Shown: positions 7,482-14,461 of the stretch, one piece after another | Numbering within the stretch: position 1 is the first letter of the stretch | Layout of the letters: every line of letters begins with the position of its first letter | Origin: Microbacterium hatanonis | GTDB taxonomy: Bacteria > Actinomycetota > Actinomycetes > Actinomycetales > Microbacteriaceae | Assembly: GCF_008017415.1 (NCBI RefSeq) | Contig: NZ_VRSV01000001.1 | Span: 1,302,001-1,366,000, forward strand | DNA length: 64,000 bases | Direction: 5' to 3' | The notes under the pieces: generated by a model | What the model was told of the DNA's origin: nothing | The model's input: the letters and a program-made list of their open reading frames with translations, nothing else | The model's database searches: none | Position numbers and translations under genes: made by a program

Positions 7482-8670
7482 ATACGTCGTGATCGAAGAC
7501 GACGCCGCTCTCGCCGATGCGGCCGAGGCGCTCGCCTCCGCCGACGGCCCCGTGGCCGTCGACGTGGAGCGAGCGTCCGGGTTCCGCTACTCCCAGCGTG
7601 CGTACCTCATCCAGGTCTTCCGCCGGGGAGCCGGGGTCTTCCTGTTCGACCCCGCCACGATCGCCGACTTCACCCTGTTGCAGGCTGCGATCGGCGACGC
7701 CGAATGGGTCTTTCACGCGGCGAGCCAGGATCTGCCGTCGCTGCGCGAGCGCTCGCTCGAGCCGTCGCGCATCTTCGACACCGAGCTCGCCGCCCGGATC
7801 CTCGGTCACGAGCGCGTCGGTCTCGGCGCGGTGGTGGAGTCGACGCTCGGCATCACGCTCGCCAAGGCGCACTCCGCGGCCGATTGGTCGACGCGCCCGC
7901 TTCCGCAGTCGTGGCTCGAGTACGCGGCCCTCGACGTCGAGCATCTGGTCGATGTGCGCGACGCGTTGGCCGACCAGCTCGTCGAGCAGGAGAAGACCGA
8001 GATCGCGGCGCAGGAGTTCGCCGCGGTGCTCGAGCGTCTGCCCAAGCCTCCGCGCGAGGATCCCTGGCGCCGGTTGAGCGGCCTGCACACCGTGCGCGGA
8101 CGCCGTTCGCTGGCCGTGGCTCGCGCGCTGTGGCAGGCCAGGGAGGACTACGCCCGTGAACAGGACGTCTCCCCCGGTCGACTCGTGCCCGATCGCTCGC
8201 TCGTCGCGGCGGTGATCGCCGATCCCCCGTCGAAGCAGGCCCTCGCGGCATTGAAGGAGTTCAACGGACGGGCCAGTCGCACGCAGCTCGACCGCTGGTG
8301 GAACGCGATCCAGGAGGGGCGGGCGACCGAGGAGCTCCCGAGCGACCGCGTCCCGTCCGATGCGCTGCCGCCGCCGCGCGCGTGGGCTGATCGCAACCCG
8401 TCGGCCGACGCACGCCTGCGTGCGGCTCGCCCGGTCGTGGAGGAACGGGCTGAGCAGCTCGGCATGCCGACCGAGAACCTTCTGACCCCTGAGACTCTGC
8501 GGCGCGTCGCGTGGTCTCCCCCGGCGTCGCTCAACGCGGAATCGGTCGGCGCGATCCTCGCCGAGCACGGTGCGCGGCCATGGCAGATTGAGCAGACTGC
8601 ACAGCTGATCGCCGATGCCTTTGTGGATTCCGTCAACGCCCCGGCCGAGGTCGCCGCCGACCCTTCGTAG
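7474..8670 (+). CDS. rnd: Ribonuclease D-like 3'-5' exonuclease with HRDC domain
   Basis: A 398-residue DEDD-family exoribonuclease. Exo I is VAVDVERASG, Exo II is FHAASQDLPSL, and Exo III is the YAALDVEHLVDV signature, placing the catalytic domain at about residues 10-190. An HRDC-type helical domain follows (around 215-290: WRRLSGLHTVRGRRSLAVARAL begins it), then a second helical tail. RNase D trims the 3' ends of tRNA precursors and other stable RNAs. It begins at GTG 7474 inside DUF3000. It lies about 5 kb from the tRNA-like locus at 13.7 kb, with no evidence of a direct connection. Confidence 0.9.
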   Translation: MTEYVVIEDDAALADAAEALASADGPVAVDVERASGFRYSQRAYLIQVFRRGAGVFLFDPATIADFTLLQAAIGDAEWVFHAASQDLPSLRERSLEPSRIFDTELAARILGHERVGLGAVVESTLGITLAKAHSAADWSTRPLPQSWLEYAALDVEHLVDVRDALADQLVEQEKTEIAAQEFAAVLERLPKPPREDPWRRLSGLHTVRGRRSLAVARALWQAREDYAREQDVSPGRLVPDRSLVAAVIADPPSKQALAALKEFNGRASRTQLDRWWNAIQEGRATEELPSDRVPSDALPPPRAWADRNPSADARLRAARPVVEERAEQLGMPTENLLTPETLRRVAWSPPASLNAESVGAILAEHGARPWQIEQTAQLIADAFVDSVNAPAEVAADPS

Positions 8671-8742
8671 GTTCGACCCAACCGATTCCGGGCGATTCGG
8701 CGCCCTCCCTAGGCTGGCGTCATCCCTAGTTTTGGAGGCAGA

Positions 8743-9960
8743 GTGGCCGAGCTCTCGGACGTCTTCTTCGTCGATGGAATGCGCACCCCTTTCGGGCGCG
8801 CGGGCGAAAAAGGAATGTACTGGAACACCCGCGCGGATGACCTGGTCGTGAAGGCGATCATCGGTCTGCTCGAGCGCAATGATGCGGTGCCGAAAGACAG
8901 GATCGACGACGTGGCGATCGCGGCCACGTCGCAGACCGGCGATCAGGGGCTCACCCTCGGCCGCACCGCGGCGATCCTCGCGGGGCTCCCGATGTCGGTT
9001 CCCGGTCTGGCGATCGACCGCATGTGCGCGGGCGCCATGACGAGCGTGACGACGATGGGCGCCTCCATCGGCTTCGGACAATACGATCTCGCCCTGGCCG
9101 GCGGCGTCGAGCACATGGGCCGTCACCCCATCGGGGCCAACGCCGACCCGAACCCGCGCTTCGTCGCGGAGCGCCTCGTCGACCCGGGTGCCCTCAACAT
9201 GGGCGTCACGGCTGAGCGCATCCACGACCGCTTCCCACACCTCACGAAGGAACGTGCCGACCGCTTCGGCATGCTGAGCCAGCACAAGGCGCAGACCGCC
9301 TACGAGGCGGGCAAGTTCCAGCCCGACCTCGTCTCGGTGGCCGTGAAGGACGCCGAGGGTGCCTGGGGCCTCGCAACTGAGGACGAGGGGCGCCGTCCCG
9401 AGACCACGATGGAGGGTCTCGCTTCTCTCAAGACCCCTTTCCGTCCGCACGGTCGCGTGACCGCCGGCACCTCCTCGCCCCTCACCGACGGAGCGACCGT
9501 GAGCCTCCTCGCGGGCGGCGACGCGGTGAAGGAACTCGGCCTCACCCCGAAGATGCGCATGGTGTCGTTCGCGTTCGCCGGCGTCGAGCCCGAGATCATG
9601 GGCATCGGCCCCATCCCGGCGACCGAGAAGGCGCTCCGCAAGGCAGGGTTGTCCATCGACGACATCGGGCTCTTCGAGCTCAACGAGGCGTTCGCGATCC
9701 AGGTGATCTCGCTGCTCGACCACTTCGGCATCGCCGACGACGACCCTCGGGTGAACCCGTGGGGCGGTGCGATCGCGCTGGGGCACCCGCTCGCAGCATC
9801 CGGTGTGCGTCTCATGATCCAGCTCGCCGCGCACTTCGCCGAGCGACCCGACGTGCGGTACGGCCTCACCGCCATGTGCGTCGGGCTCGGTCAGGGCGGC
9901 ACGGTGATCTGGGAGAACCCGCACTTCACCGGCAAGAAGCGCAAGGGAGGACGGGCATGA
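8743..9960 (+). CDS. fadA: Acetyl-CoA C-acyltransferase (thiolase, beta-oxidation)
   Basis: A 405-residue thiolase that cleaves 3-ketoacyl-CoA with CoA in the last step of fatty-acid beta-oxidation. The nucleophilic cysteine is in IDRMCAGAMTS (about residue 95), the base histidine in GGAIALGHPLAASG (about 347) and the second cysteine in MCVGLGQGG (about 377). Length and motif spacing are normal. GTG 8743 is preceded by GGAGG. The stop overlaps the start of the next gene (ATGA), so the two subunits of the trifunctional-type complex are translationally coupled. Confidence 0.95.
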   Translation: MAELSDVFFVDGMRTPFGRAGEKGMYWNTRADDLVVKAIIGLLERNDAVPKDRIDDVAIAATSQTGDQGLTLGRTAAILAGLPMSVPGLAIDRMCAGAMTSVTTMGASIGFGQYDLALAGGVEHMGRHPIGANADPNPRFVAERLVDPGALNMGVTAERIHDRFPHLTKERADRFGMLSQHKAQTAYEAGKFQPDLVSVAVKDAEGAWGLATEDEGRRPETTMEGLASLKTPFRPHGRVTAGTSSPLTDGATVSLLAGGDAVKELGLTPKMRMVSFAFAGVEPEIMGIGPIPATEKALRKAGLSIDDIGLFELNEAFAIQVISLLDHFGIADDDPRVNPWGGAIALGHPLAASGVRLMIQLAAHFAERPDVRYGLTAMCVGLGQGGTVIWENPHFTGKKRKGGRA

Positions 9961-12095
9961 CGAACTACGACGAGATCGACTTCGCTCCCCTCGACGCCCT
10001 CGCCGTGGACGAGGTGGTCACGCACTCGCGAGTGCGCGACGTTCGCCTGGCTTCGGGCAAGGTGCTGGCGCTCATCACGCTCGACAACGGTCGTGACCAC
10101 ACGCGACCGAACACCCTCGGGCCCGGCACGCTGAAGGAGCTCGGCGAGACGCTCACCGGGCTGAAGGCGCGCGCGGCCGCAGGCGAGATCGATGCCGTCG
10201 GCATCACCGGGAAGCAGTACATCCTCGCGGCCGGCGCTGATCTCTCGCAGGTCGCTCAGCTGCCGTCGAAGGACATCGCCCGCCTCATCGCCCAGCGCGG
10301 ACACCAGGTGCTCGGGTCGCTCTCCGAGCTCGGCGTTCCTTCTTTCGCGTTCGTCAACGGCCTCGCGCTCGGCGGCGGCGTGGAGATCGCGCTGAACTCC
10401 ACGTATCGCACGGTGGATGCCTCGGCCGCAGCGATCGCGCTGCCGGAGGTCTTCCTCGGGTTGATCCCGGGCTGGGGCGGCGCGTACCTGCTGCCGAACC
10501 TCATCGGCATCGAGAACGCCCTCGAGGTCGTCATCTCGAATCCGCTGAAGCAGAACCGCACCCTCAAGCCTCGTCAGGCCTTCGAGCTCGGGATGGTCGA
10601 TGCCATCTTCCCCGCGTCGAACTACCTCGAGGATTCGCTCCGCTGGGCCGACGGCGTCCTGACCGGACGGGTGAAGGTCGATCGCAAGAACGAGCCGGGC
10701 AAGATCGAGCGACTGACCAAGTGGCCGATCGCGATCAAGATGGCGCGCGGGATGCTGGAGAGCCGCATCGGCACCGTTCCGCGCTCTCCGTACGTCGCCC
10801 TCGACCTCCTCGACAAGGCCAAGAGCGGCACGAAGGCCGAGGGCTTCACCCGCGAGGACGAAGCCCTCGCCGACCTCATCAGCGGCGATCAGTTCGTCGC
10901 ATCGATGTATGCCTTCGATCTCATCCAGAAGCGCGCCAAGCGACCGGTCGGAGCACCCGACAAGTCGCTGGCCAAGAAGGTCGCCAAGGTCGGGATCATC
11001 GGGGCAGGCCTCATGGCCAGCCAGTTCGCGCTGCTCTTCGTGCGCAAGCTCCAGGTGCCGGTGCTCATCACCGACCTCGATCAGGCGCGCGTCGACAAGG
11101 GCCTCGCCTACATCCGTGACGAGATCGGCAAGCTCGAGGCGAAGGGACGGCTCGACGGCGACTCGGCGAACCGTCTGCGCGCTCTCGTGCACGGCACCAC
11201 CGACAAGACCGAGTTCGCCGACTGCGACTTCGTCATCGAGGCGGTCTTCGAAGAGGTCGGAGTGAAGCAGCAGGTTTTCGCGGAGATCGAGCCGCTCATC
11301 GCGGACGACGCGATCCTCGCGACGAACACCTCGTCCCTGTCGGTGGAGGAGATCGGCGCGAAGCTGGCCCACCCTGAACGCCTGGTCGGGTTCCACTTCT
11401 TCAACCCGGTCGCCGTCATGCCGCTGATCGAGGTCGTGAAGACCCCGACGGTGACGGATGCTGCGCTGTCGACCGCGTTCGTCGTCGCGAAGAACCTCGG
11501 CAAGAACGCGATCCTCACCGCCGACGCACCCGGTTTCGTCGTGAACCGCCTGCTCGCCAAGGTCATGGGAGAAGCGGCGCGCGCCGTCTACGAGGGCACT
11601 CCGCTGCTGACCGTCGAGAAGGCGTTCGCGCCCCTCGGCCTCCCGATGACCCCGTTCCAGCTGATCGACCTCGTCGGCTGGAAGGTCGCCGCCCACGTGC
11701 AGGACACGATGGCGGGTGCGTTCCCCGACCGGTTCTTCGCGTCGGAGAACTTCCACCGCCTGGCGGAGCTGCCGGAGGTCGTCGAGAAGGACAAGAATGG
11801 CAAGGTGACGGGCTGGAGCAAGAGCGCCCAGAAGGTGCTCGAGACCGGTTCTGCCCCGGCGTCCGAGGCGACGATCCTGGCGCGTGTGCAGGACGGCCTC
11901 GCGCAGGAGATCAGGATCATGCTCGACGAGGGCGTCGTACCGGAGGTCGAAGACATCGATCTCGGTCTCATCCTGGGTGCCGCCTGGCCGTTCATCGACG
12001 GCGGCGCCTCCGCCTACCTCGATCGCGAGGGGGCGTCCGAACGCGCCTTCGGCGATACGTTCCACCACCCGCCGCTGCGCGGCGTGGGGAGCTGA
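9957..12095 (+). CDS. fadB: 3-hydroxyacyl-CoA dehydrogenase/enoyl-CoA hydratase (FadB/FadJ-like)
   Basis: A 712-residue two-domain beta-oxidation enzyme. The N-terminal enoyl-CoA hydratase domain (about 1-300) has the oxyanion loop KQYILAAGADLSQ and the LALGGGVEIAL segment with the acidic residue in IALPEVFLGLIPGWGG. The C-terminal NAD-binding domain starts at VGIIGAGLMASQFA (about residue 345) and continues through ATNTSSLSVEEI and VGFHFFNPVAVMPLIEVV, followed by the helical dimer domains. It converts 2-enoyl-CoA to 3-ketoacyl-CoA for the thiolase encoded just upstream. Start ATG 9957 overlaps the thiolase stop. A terminator hairpin follows at 12110-12142. Confidence 0.95.
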   Translation: MTNYDEIDFAPLDALAVDEVVTHSRVRDVRLASGKVLALITLDNGRDHTRPNTLGPGTLKELGETLTGLKARAAAGEIDAVGITGKQYILAAGADLSQVAQLPSKDIARLIAQRGHQVLGSLSELGVPSFAFVNGLALGGGVEIALNSTYRTVDASAAAIALPEVFLGLIPGWGGAYLLPNLIGIENALEVVISNPLKQNRTLKPRQAFELGMVDAIFPASNYLEDSLRWADGVLTGRVKVDRKNEPGKIERLTKWPIAIKMARGMLESRIGTVPRSPYVALDLLDKAKSGTKAEGFTREDEALADLISGDQFVASMYAFDLIQKRAKRPVGAPDKSLAKKVAKVGIIGAGLMASQFALLFVRKLQVPVLITDLDQARVDKGLAYIRDEIGKLEAKGRLDGDSANRLRALVHGTTDKTEFADCDFVIEAVFEEVGVKQQVFAEIEPLIADDAILATNTSSLSVEEIGAKLAHPERLVGFHFFNPVAVMPLIEVVKTPTVTDAALSTAFVVAKNLGKNAILTADAPGFVVNRLLAKVMGEAARAVYEGTPLLTVEKAFAPLGLPMTPFQLIDLVGWKVAAHVQDTMAGAFPDRFFASENFHRLAELPEVVEKDKNGKVTGWSKSAQKVLETGSAPASEATILARVQDGLAQEIRIMLDEGVVPEVEDIDLGLILGAAWPFIDGGASAYLDREGASERAFGDTFHHPPLRGVGS

Positions 12096-12109
12096 GGCGC
12101 ACCACGATC

Positions 12110-12142
12110 GACGGCCCGTCACCTGCTCGGTGGCGGGCCGTC
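12110..12142. terminator. Bidirectional terminator between fadB and the AlaRS-like gene
   Basis: GACGGCCCGTCACC (12110-12123) pairs with GGTGGCGGGCCGTC (12129-12142) with one non-Watson-Crick position and a 5-base loop. It lies between two convergent genes and can serve both. Confidence 0.6.
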
Positions 12143-12158
12143 GGCCATGCGGCCGGCG

Positions 12159-13562
12159 TCAGACGTGCAGGGTCGTGCCGCGCTGCGACTGCGCGCGCTG
12201 GATGGCCATCTGCTCGTCGAACTCCTCGCGCCAGTTCTCGCTGACGACGATCGCGTTGCGGGCTGCTTCCTCCGTCGACAGCTCCACGGGGAAGCCGAAC
12301 GTGTCGTAGAGCACGAACAGCTCACGACCCGTCACCCCCGTTCGGGAGTACTGGTTGAGCTGCCGGAGGCCCTTCCGCAGCGTTCGACGGAACGCCTGCT
12401 CCTCCTTCTCCAGGATGCGTTGCACGTCGGCCGTGTGCTCGCCCACCTCGGGGAAGTGCTCCTCGTAGATGCCGGCGATTGTGGGGATGATCTGCGGGAA
12501 GAAGTTCTCCTCCAGGCCGAGGTCGAAGGCGAAACGGATCGCGCGCCGGATGAGCCTGCGCATCACGTAGCCCTGCGCCTTGTTGCTCGGGGTCACCCCG
12601 TCGACGGCGAGGAACGTCGCCCCCCGCAGGTGATCGGCGATGACCCGCATGGCACGGGTGTGCTCGTCGTACGTGCGTCCTGAGAGCTCCTGCAGCCGCT
12701 CGATGATCGGCCAGAGGAGTCCGATGCGGAAGACGTCGGGGCTGTCCATCGCGGCAGCGGCGATCCGCGCCAGCCCTCCGCCGTAGTCGACATTGCGGCG
12801 CGGAAGCGGGGCGAAACCCTCCTCCGTGCGCTGGTACTCCATGAACACCGAGTTGCCGAGTTCGATGAAACGCCCGCAGTCGCAGTTCTGGTGGCAGTGC
12901 TCTCCGAACGCCGGGTCATGCTCGATCTGGGGGAAGAGGTAGAAGATCTCCGTGTCGGGTCCGCCGGGTTCGCCGACGGGCATATCGGCGGCGCTGCCGC
13001 CTCGACACCACCAGTTCTTCTTGCTGTAGAAGGCGATCCGCGCTCCCCCGGTGCCGACCGCGGCCGCATGCTCTTCGGTGCCGAGGTCGACGTGGTCGGC
13101 GCGGATGCCCTGCTCTTCGAACAGCCGCGACCAGATACCCGCGGACTCTTCGTCCTTCGGGATCCCGTGGTCCGGATCTCCGCTGAAGCACGAGACGAAG
13201 ATCCGGTCGGCCGACAGACCCACACGCTCGGTGAGAAATGCCCAGATCTGAGGGATCTGCTGCTGCTTGAAGTAGTCCCCCAAGCTCCAATTGCCGAGCA
13301 TCTCGAAGAAGGTCGTGTGCCGGTTGTCGCCGACCTCCTCGATGTCCTGAACGCGGAGGCAGGTCTGGCTGTCGGCGAGCCGAGTGCCGGCGGGATGCCG
13401 CGCACCCAGCAGGTACGGAAGGAGGGGCTGCATGCCGCTCCCGGTGAAGAGGGTGGTCGGGTCGTCCCGCGGGATCAGCGGGGCACGTGGGATGACCGTG
13501 TGTCCTCGCTCCTCCATGTACTCGAGGAACGCGCGGCGGATCTCGTCAGCGGTCAATGTCAT
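12159..13562 (-). CDS. Truncated stand-alone alanyl-tRNA synthetase core (AlaRS paralogue)
   Basis: A 467-residue class II synthetase that aligns with the N-terminal half of AlaRS (full length about 880). Catalytic landmarks are HTTFFEMLGNWSLGDYFK, a variant ELGNSVFMEYQR, and motif 3 DYGGGLARIAAAAM. The tRNA-recognition region follows with PSNKAQGYVMRRLIRRAIRF and VLYDTFGFPVEL. The protein stops there, so the editing domain with HxxxH and the C-Ala domain are missing. This is close to the E. coli 461-residue fragment known to charge alanine minihelices. An unusual Cys/His cluster, HCHQNCDCGRF, lies before motif 3. ATG 13562 has AAGGG eight bases upstream, better than GTG 13571. It is divergent from the tRNA-like sequence at 13678, a likely substrate. 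The housekeeping alaS must lie elsewhere. Confidence 0.9.
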   Translation of the reverse strand: MTLTADEIRRAFLEYMEERGHTVIPRAPLIPRDDPTTLFTGSGMQPLLPYLLGARHPAGTRLADSQTCLRVQDIEEVGDNRHTTFFEMLGNWSLGDYFKQQQIPQIWAFLTERVGLSADRIFVSCFSGDPDHGIPKDEESAGIWSRLFEEQGIRADHVDLGTEEHAAAVGTGGARIAFYSKKNWWCRGGSAADMPVGEPGGPDTEIFYLFPQIEHDPAFGEHCHQNCDCGRFIELGNSVFMEYQRTEEGFAPLPRRNVDYGGGLARIAAAAMDSPDVFRIGLLWPIIERLQELSGRTYDEHTRAMRVIADHLRGATFLAVDGVTPSNKAQGYVMRRLIRRAIRFAFDLGLEENFFPQIIPTIAGIYEEHFPEVGEHTADVQRILEKEEQAFRRTLRKGLRQLNQYSRTGVTGRELFVLYDTFGFPVELSTEEAARNAIVVSENWREEFDEQMAIQRAQSQRGTTLHV

Positions 13563-13662
13563 GGGTGGCACCCTTCGTTGGTCGTCCGTTCGATCGAGTC
13601 GGACAGCGTCGTCCGTACCTTCGGCGTCGTGTTGCCTCTCGCGCTTCTGCCCTCGCTGTGGA

Positions 13663-13668
13663 TATGAT
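13663..13668 (+). promoter_or_regulatory. -10 promoter element for the tRNA-like RNA
   Basis: TATGAT lies ten bases before the first base of the acceptor stem at 13678, so a start near 13675-13678 would begin the transcript at or next to nucleotide 1 of the tRNA-like fold. No strong -35 hexamer is visible at the 16-18 base spacing. Confidence 0.5.
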
Positions 13669-13677
13669 CACGGTCTC

Positions 13678-13731
13678 GGGGGACGCGCACATGAGGCGCC
13701 CTGTCAGGTGCGAATCCTGAGTCCTCCACCA
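13678..13731 (+). ncRNA. Mini-tRNA(Ala)-like RNA: acceptor/T-arm minihelix with G3:U70 and encoded CCA
   Basis: The 54-nt sequence folds like a tRNA without its lower half. Acceptor strand GGGGGAC (13678-13684) pairs over seven bases with GTCCTCC (13721-13727). Position 3 is G (13680) and its partner, position 70, is U (13725), the identity pair of tRNA(Ala). A73 (13728) and CCA (13729-13731) follow. The T-arm is TCAGG/CCTGA (13704-13708, 13716-13720) around TGCGAAT, which keeps T54, C56, G57, A58 and has G at 55. Between acceptor and T-arm there are only 19 nt, forming GCGC-N7-GCGC (13685-13699) plus CCTG. That loop lacks U33, so decoding is unlikely. It sits next to the truncated AlaRS gene. 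Expression and charging are inferred. Confidence 0.65.
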
Positions 13732-13781
13732 CGATCGGCTCGGTCCTCGCGCACAGTCTGCCAGTGCGGCGTGCTGCGCGG

Positions 13782-13801
13782 CAGGTGCAATTTTGCACCT
13801 G
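13782..13801. promoter_or_regulatory. Perfect 20-base palindrome before the PPTase-like operon
   Basis: CAGGTGCAATTTTGCACCTG is a perfect inverted repeat (9-base arms, TT centre). It lies 50 bases past the CCA of the tRNA-like RNA and 73 bases before the next start. The A/T-rich centre and symmetry suggest an operator for a dimeric repressor. With no T tract it is a poor terminator, but as RNA it could stop or protect a processed 3' end. Confidence 0.5.
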
Positions 13802-13874
13802 GCGCAGATGCTCCGGGTGCGACGATGATGAGTTCACCCGTCGCGGCTCGCGCGATGGAGGCGGGAGAACGTGC

Positions 13875-14450
13875 ATGGAGACGGTTCTGCTGAATGCACC
13901 GGACGGGATCTCCGCGCGGCTCGGATCCGATGCGCACGCCGAAGACCACGATCGCAAACGTCAGCTGGCCAGGGAGATCGTCGCAGCGAGGCTCCACGTC
14001 AGAGAGGACGACGTGCGGGTGGAGCGGGAGTCGCCCGCACAGTTCGGATACCACACCCGGCTGGTGGCGAGAGTGGCCGGAGCAGTGGTTCCCCTGGCGA
14101 TCACCAGCGCCGCCGCCGGCTCGTCGACCGTCGTCGTGGTGGCCGACAGCGTCGTGCCGTTGGGAATCGACCTTCGCTCCGCGCGGCCCGCCGCCGACGA
14201 GCTCGAGCAGATGCGTCAGCACTCTCACCTGTTCCCCGGCGTCAGCCGCGATGCCCTCCTGACCCACTGGACGCGCGTCCAGGCCGTCCGGCACGCTGAC
14301 GGGCGCGCACGCATACGGCCGGAGGAGGTCATGATCGACCCGGCTCTCGTGAGGGGGTGGGTCCCCGATCGACGGGTGCACTATCAGCTCGCCGATCTCT
14401 CTCACGGCAGCTGGACTGTCACCCTCGCCTACGGCGCACTCCCGGTCTGA
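13875..14450 (+). CDS. 4'-phosphopantetheinyl-transferase-like protein, catalytic residues degenerate
   Basis: The protein has 191 residues and resembles the C-terminal pseudo-repeat of Sfp/AcpT-type phosphopantetheinyl transferases. VVPLGIDLRSAR corresponds to the conserved GxD metal-binding strand, and HWTRVQAVRHADG to the W-[ST]-x-K-E-A-x-x-K-x-x-G helix. In the helix the usual Lys-Glu pair is Val-Gln and the downstream Lys is His, so metal binding and CoA chemistry are probably lost or changed. The end, WTVTLAYG, is family-like. ATG 13875 has GGGAG seven bases upstream. It is followed after 11 bases by cycA, so it is probably the first gene of that operon. Its place directly after the tRNA-like RNA suggests a shared role, not a proven one. 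Confidence 0.6.
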   Translation: METVLLNAPDGISARLGSDAHAEDHDRKRQLAREIVAARLHVREDDVRVERESPAQFGYHTRLVARVAGAVVPLAITSAAAGSSTVVVVADSVVPLGIDLRSARPAADELEQMRQHSHLFPGVSRDALLTHWTRVQAVRHADGRARIRPEEVMIDPALVRGWVPDRRVHYQLADLSHGSWTVTLAYGALPV

Positions 14451-14461
14451 GGACACGACGG

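Noticed and set aside
7090..9924. A 944-codon minus-strand open frame
   Set aside because: It lies opposite DUF3000, RNase D and thiolase genes, which have clear motifs and coupling. GC-rich codon bias makes such antisense frames common.
13685..13699. An anticodon arm within the mini-tRNA hairpin
   Set aside because: The stem has only four pairs and the loop ACATGAG lacks U33, so a decoding role is unlikely.
13678..13731. A complete tRNA or a tmRNA gene
   Set aside because: There is no room for D and anticodon arms, and no tmRNA tag ORF or matching second half is found within a few hundred bases. Only a minihelix-type RNA fits.
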